Part shown: positions 60,773 through 64,000 of the stretch, one piece after another
How positions within the stretch are numbered: position 1 is the first letter of the stretch
Layout: each line of letters begins with the position of its first letter
Origin: Chelatococcus asaccharovorans
GTDB taxonomy: Bacteria > Pseudomonadota > Alphaproteobacteria > Rhizobiales > Beijerinckiaceae
Assembly: GCF_003201475.1 (NCBI RefSeq)
Contig: NZ_QJJK01000005.1
Location: 372,001-436,000, forward strand
Reading direction: 5' to 3'
Length of the DNA: 64,000 nt
Made by a program: the position numbers and the translations under genes
The notes under the pieces: model-generated
Told to the model about the DNA's origin: nothing
Database searches by the model: none
Seen by the model: the letters and a program-made list of their open reading frames with translations, nothing else

Positions 60773-62974
60773 CTACAGAAAGCTTTGCGGATCCACGTCG
60801 ATGGTGACGCGGATCCGCTGCGGCGGCCGGGGTGCGCGCGCCATCCAGTCCCTGAGATAGCCTTGCAGGTCGGTCTCGCGGGTGGCGCGCACCAGGAGCC
60901 GGAAACGGTAGCGGCCCCGGATGAGGGCAAGCGGCGCCTCGGCGGGGCCGAACACATGCACATCCGGCGGGGTTTCGGCGGTTCGCGCCAGCGCGCGGGC
61001 GTGGGCTTCCGCCTCGTTCCTGTCGGCTGCCGCCACGATGATGCCGGCGAGCCGCCCAAAGGGCGGCAGCCCCGCCGCTTCGCGCTGGGCGATCTCCTCC
61101 CGGTAGAAGCGTTCGGCATTGCCGGACAAGAGCGCCTGCAGCACGGGATGATCGGGCTGGAAGGTCTGGATCAGCGCGCGCCCGGGCTTCTCGAAGCGGC
61201 CGGCGCGCCCCGTGACCTGCTGAAGAAGCTGGAAGGTGCGTTCGGCGGCGCGTGGGTCGCCATTGGCAAGGCCGATATCGGCATCGACGACGCCGACCAG
61301 CGTCAGGCCCGGGAAGTTGTGGCCCTTGGCGACGAGCTGGGTGCCGATGACGATGCTGAATTCACCGTCGGCCACGGCCTGGAGTTCCTCGCGCAACCGC
61401 TCCGTGCCGCCGGGCATGTCGCTCGACAGGACAATGCAACGCTTGTCCGGGAAATGCTCGGCGACTTCCTCCGCCAGCCGTTCCACGCCGGGGCCACAGG
61501 CGGTCAGCGCATCGACGGTGCCGCAGGACGGGCAGTTGTCCGGCCGGCGCTCCACATGGCCGCAGTGATGGCAGACGAGCGCGCGCCGGTAGCGATGCTC
61601 GACAAGCCAGGCCGAGCAGTTGGGGCACTGGAAGCGATGCCCGCAGGCGCGGCAGAGTGTCAGCGGTGCATAACCGCGCCGGTTGAGATAGAGCAGCGCC
61701 TGCTCGCCTTGTTCGAGCGTGTCGCGCATGGCTTCCACGAGCGGCGGCGACAGCCAGTGGTCGCGCTCGGCCGGGTGGCGGCGCAGGTCGATCGCCCGGA
61801 TCGTCGGCATGGCGCGGCCGCCGAAGCGTTCCGGCAGGGCGAGATAGCGGTAGCGCCCGGACTGGGCGTTGACCTTGGTCTCGATCGACGGTGTCGCCGA
61901 GGTGAGCACCACCGGGAAGCCCTCGATGCGCCCCCGCACGATGGCCATGTCGCGGGCGTGGTATTGGACATTGTCTTCCTGCTTGTACGCCGTCTCGTGC
62001 TCCTCATCGACGACGATGATGCCGAGCTCGCGAAAAGGCAGGAACAGGGCCGATCGGGCGCCGACGACCACGCGTACCTCGCCTGCAGCCACGCCAAGAT
62101 GGATGCGCTCGCGCCGGCGGGCCGCAACGCCCGAGTGCCATTCCGCCGGCTTCACCCCGAAGCGGCCCGCGAAGCGCTCCAGGAACTGGGCGGTCAGGGC
62201 GATCTCCGGCATCAGGATGAGCGCCTGCTTGCCGCGCGCCAGGGCCTCGGCGATGGCCTCGAAGTAAACCTCTGTCTTGCCGGAGCCGGTCACACCCTCC
62301 ACCAGCGTGACCGAGAATGCGCCTTCGCCGACCGTCTCGCGCAAGGCATCCGCCGTTTCCAGCTGCGCGGGGGAAAGGCTCGCCTGCGCGAAGGCGGGAT
62401 CAGGCGGCAGGGCGACCGGCTCCTGCGCCAGCGCCACCGTCTCGAGCGTGCCTTCATCGATGAGGCCGTTGACCACGGCCTGGCTCACGGCGGCTTCCTC
62501 GGCCAGCGCCTTCTTGGTGAAGACGAGGCCGCCCGCCGCCACTTCGAGCACGCGTTGCCGCCCCGGAGTCAGCCGGGCAGGTGGCGGTCCGGCCAGTCTC
62601 ACGCCGACGCGCGGCGTCTCCGGACGGCTCGGATCGGGCACGCGCAGCGCGAGCCTGAGCGCAAGGCCGCGTGGCGACACGGTGTACCAGGCGATCCACT
62701 CGACGAGCTTCCGCAAGGCCGGGCTCATGGGCGTGGTATCGACGCGTCCGACCACGGCTTTCAGGTTGCCGCCGTCGCCAGACCGTGCGTCCCACACCAC
62801 ACCGACCGTCTCGCGCGGGCCGAGCGGCACCACGACGACATCGCCCCTGGCAAGCTCGAGGCCGGCTGGGACCTTGTAGGAATAGGCCGTATCGAGCGCG
62901 ACCGGCACCAGCACGTCAACGATCTGGCCGGTCGACGCCGTCTTGATCGCAGGGCTTGCCTCGGTGATGCTCAT
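60773..62974 (-). CDS. priA: Primosomal replication protein N' (PriA helicase)
   Basis: A 733-residue PriA, the helicase that restarts stalled forks. Seen: N-terminal DNA-binding domain (VDVLVPVALDTAYSYKVPAG), Walker A GVTGSGKTEVYFEAI, DEEHETAYKQ, the zinc-binding Cys set (CRACGHRFQCPNCSAWL, CHHCGHVERRPDNCPSCG) and AGRAGRFEKPG. Start ATG 62974 (MSITEASPAIK) fits homologues. The frame is open to 63121, adding 49 His- and Arg-rich residues with no support. It converges with the DUF4214 gene and is divergent from xerC. Confidence 0.96.
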   Translation of the reverse strand: MSITEASPAIKTASTGQIVDVLVPVALDTAYSYKVPAGLELARGDVVVVPLGPRETVGVVWDARSGDGGNLKAVVGRVDTTPMSPALRKLVEWIAWYTVSPRGLALRLALRVPDPSRPETPRVGVRLAGPPPARLTPGRQRVLEVAAGGLVFTKKALAEEAAVSQAVVNGLIDEGTLETVALAQEPVALPPDPAFAQASLSPAQLETADALRETVGEGAFSVTLVEGVTGSGKTEVYFEAIAEALARGKQALILMPEIALTAQFLERFAGRFGVKPAEWHSGVAARRRERIHLGVAAGEVRVVVGARSALFLPFRELGIIVVDEEHETAYKQEDNVQYHARDMAIVRGRIEGFPVVLTSATPSIETKVNAQSGRYRYLALPERFGGRAMPTIRAIDLRRHPAERDHWLSPPLVEAMRDTLEQGEQALLYLNRRGYAPLTLCRACGHRFQCPNCSAWLVEHRYRRALVCHHCGHVERRPDNCPSCGTVDALTACGPGVERLAEEVAEHFPDKRCIVLSSDMPGGTERLREELQAVADGEFSIVIGTQLVAKGHNFPGLTLVGVVDADIGLANGDPRAAERTFQLLQQVTGRAGRFEKPGRALIQTFQPDHPVLQALLSGNAERFYREEIAQREAAGLPPFGRLAGIIVAAADRNEAEAHARALARTAETPPDVHVFGPAEAPLALIRGRYRFRLLVRATRETDLQGYLRDWMARAPRPPQRIRVTIDVDPQSFL

Positions 62975-63154
62975 GACGTTGCGGTGCCCATGGCAGCTTT
63001 CGTGGCGGCTTTCGTGGCGGCGTTCATGGCGGCAGGCATAGCACTGCCGGGACGGATGTTCATCCTCCACGCGCAGCCGGGCGGCGGGAATGGCGATCAG
63101 CCGCGACATCGGGCCATTCACCCGTGATTAGGACGAATCACGGATCATCATGCC

Positions 63155-64000
63155 ATGTCGAGACATCATCCAAGACATCATCCAGGACATCATCCGCTGG
63201 CGCCCACCGATGATCCGTCCGCCTCCGCGCCCCCCGCCGCTGTGTCGGTGGAGAGGGAAGACGCGGACACCGAGCACGGCTTGTTCGCGGCGACGACGGG
63301 CTGGTTGTCTTATCTCGCCGCCGAGCGCCGCCTCTCGCCGAAAACGGTGGAAGCCTACGGGCGGGACCTGCGCCAGTTCCTGACCTTCCTCACCGAATAT
63401 CAGGGCGAGCCGGCCAGCCTTGGCACGATCGCCGCGCTCGGGCCGGCGGATCTGCGCGCCTTCCTGGCGGCGCGCCGGCGCGAGGGCATCGGCAGCCATT
63501 CGCTGATGCGCCAGCTTGCCGCGCTGCGCTCCTTCGCCCGGCATCTTGAACGCACGGGCGCGGGCAATGCCTCCGCCTTCGCGGCGGTGCGTGGCCCCAA
63601 GGTGAAGAAGAACCTGCCTCGCCCGCTTGCGGTTTCGGCCGCGAAGGCCGTCACCACGGTCGAAAGCCGCGCCGGCGATGACCGGCCGGAGTGGATCCTG
63701 GCGCGCGACGCCGCCGTGCTCGCCCTGCTCTACGGGTCGGGCCTGCGCATCAGCGAGGCGTTGGGCATCCAGCGCCGCCACGCCCCTGTCGGCGGGCAGG
63801 CTGACATCACGGTGACGGGAAAAGGTGGCAAGACCCGCAGCGTGCCCGTGCTGCCGCAGGTGTCACGCGCCATCGCGGAGTACATTGCGGCCTGCCCTCA
63901 TCCCCTGCCGCCGGAAGGGCCGCTTTTCGTGGGCGCGCGGGGCGGCCCGCTGTCGCCGCGGATCATCCAGCTCGTCATGGAGAACCTGCGTGGCGCGCTC
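63155..64000 (+). CDS. xerC: Tyrosine recombinase XerC (3' partial)
   Basis: A frame of 282 codons from ATG 63155 that leaves the window. After a variable, His/Pro-rich lead (MSRHHPRHHPGHHPLAP) the core-binding domain starts at WLSYLAAERRLSPKTVEAYGRDL. The catalytic domain begins near ARDAAVLALLYGSGLRISEAL, with the first catalytic Arg in GLRISEAL, and continues through GKGGKTRSVPVLP. The later H-x-x-R and Tyr lie outside. With XerD it resolves chromosome dimers at dif. Assignment as xerC rather than xerD follows the priA neighbour. A GTG at 63242 is an alternative start. Confidence 0.88.
   Translation, partial: MSRHHPRHHPGHHPLAPTDDPSASAPPAAVSVEREDADTEHGLFAATTGWLSYLAAERRLSPKTVEAYGRDLRQFLTFLTEYQGEPASLGTIAALGPADLRAFLAARRREGIGSHSLMRQLAALRSFARHLERTGAGNASAFAAVRGPKVKKNLPRPLAVSAAKAVTTVESRAGDDRPEWILARDAAVLALLYGSGLRISEALGIQRRHAPVGGQADITVTGKGGKTRSVPVLPQVSRAIAEYIAACPHPLPPEGPLFVGARGGPLSPRIIQLVMENLRGAL

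Noticed and set aside
60752-63127. A 791-residue plus-strand frame over priA
   Set aside because: Antisense of priA with no recognisable domain.

Overview
The window is a high-GC chromosomal segment of an alphaproteobacterium, most likely a member of the Hyphomicrobiales (Rhizobiales). The evidence is the gene content and order: ubiE-ubiB-coaBC-dut, the rimP-nusA-ylxR-infB-rbfA-truB-rpsO-pnp block, a cobS/cobT pair beside a J-domain gene and bolA, a Suv3-like helicase next to an S4 protein, fdxA and carD, an F1 ATPase operon atpHAGDC without F0 genes, and a priA/xerC pair. Intergenic palindromes of types common in this order also occur. No species can be named from the sequence alone. No tRNA, rRNA, CRISPR array or intact insertion sequence was seen.

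Layout. 1-5.1 kb (+): ubiquinone genes, CoA biosynthesis (coaBC), dUTPase, then an Rrf2-type regulator followed by cysK with a perfect AT-rich inverted repeat between them. 5.3-16.1 kb (-): the RNA and translation block from rimP down to pnp. 16.3-22.7 kb: a DsbA-fold isomerase, argG with an overlapping M50 membrane protease gene, a Bcr/CflA-type exporter and typA. 22.9-31.2 kb is accessory: an orphan AAA ATPase, an aldarate-type catabolic pair (kdgD plus an enolase-superfamily dehydratase), a dienelactone-hydrolase-like gene, and a decaying catabolic cluster with an amidase, a FAD oxidoreductase broken by an internal deletion, an SDR, a frameshifted TIM-barrel remnant and the last part of a Crp-type regulator.

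31.2-44.5 kb returns to conserved genes: carD, fdxA, an S4 protein, a large helicase with a long low-complexity tail, a DUF3108 envelope protein, rpmB, a queuosine-precursor transporter, a phytase-like secreted protein, cobT, cobS and a J-domain protein. 44.7-50 kb: bolA, an S11 D-Ala-D-Ala carboxypeptidase, a CobW-family metallochaperone with a His-rich loop, and a FemAB/BioF2-like acetyltransferase. 50.1-55.3 kb (-): atpHAGDC. 55.7-56.8 kb: an M20 amidohydrolase. 57.3-60.7 kb: two DUF4214-type proteins behind AT-rich leaders, one with seven 96-bp tandem repeats and one with an HExxH metalloprotease motif. This is the least explained locus in the window. 60.8-64 kb: priA and the start of xerC.

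Most genes are housekeeping. The parts most worth attention are the DUF4214 pair, the decayed catabolic region with its repeat junction, the double palindrome with a possible small basic ORF at 36.9-37.3 kb, and the Rrf2/cysK operator.
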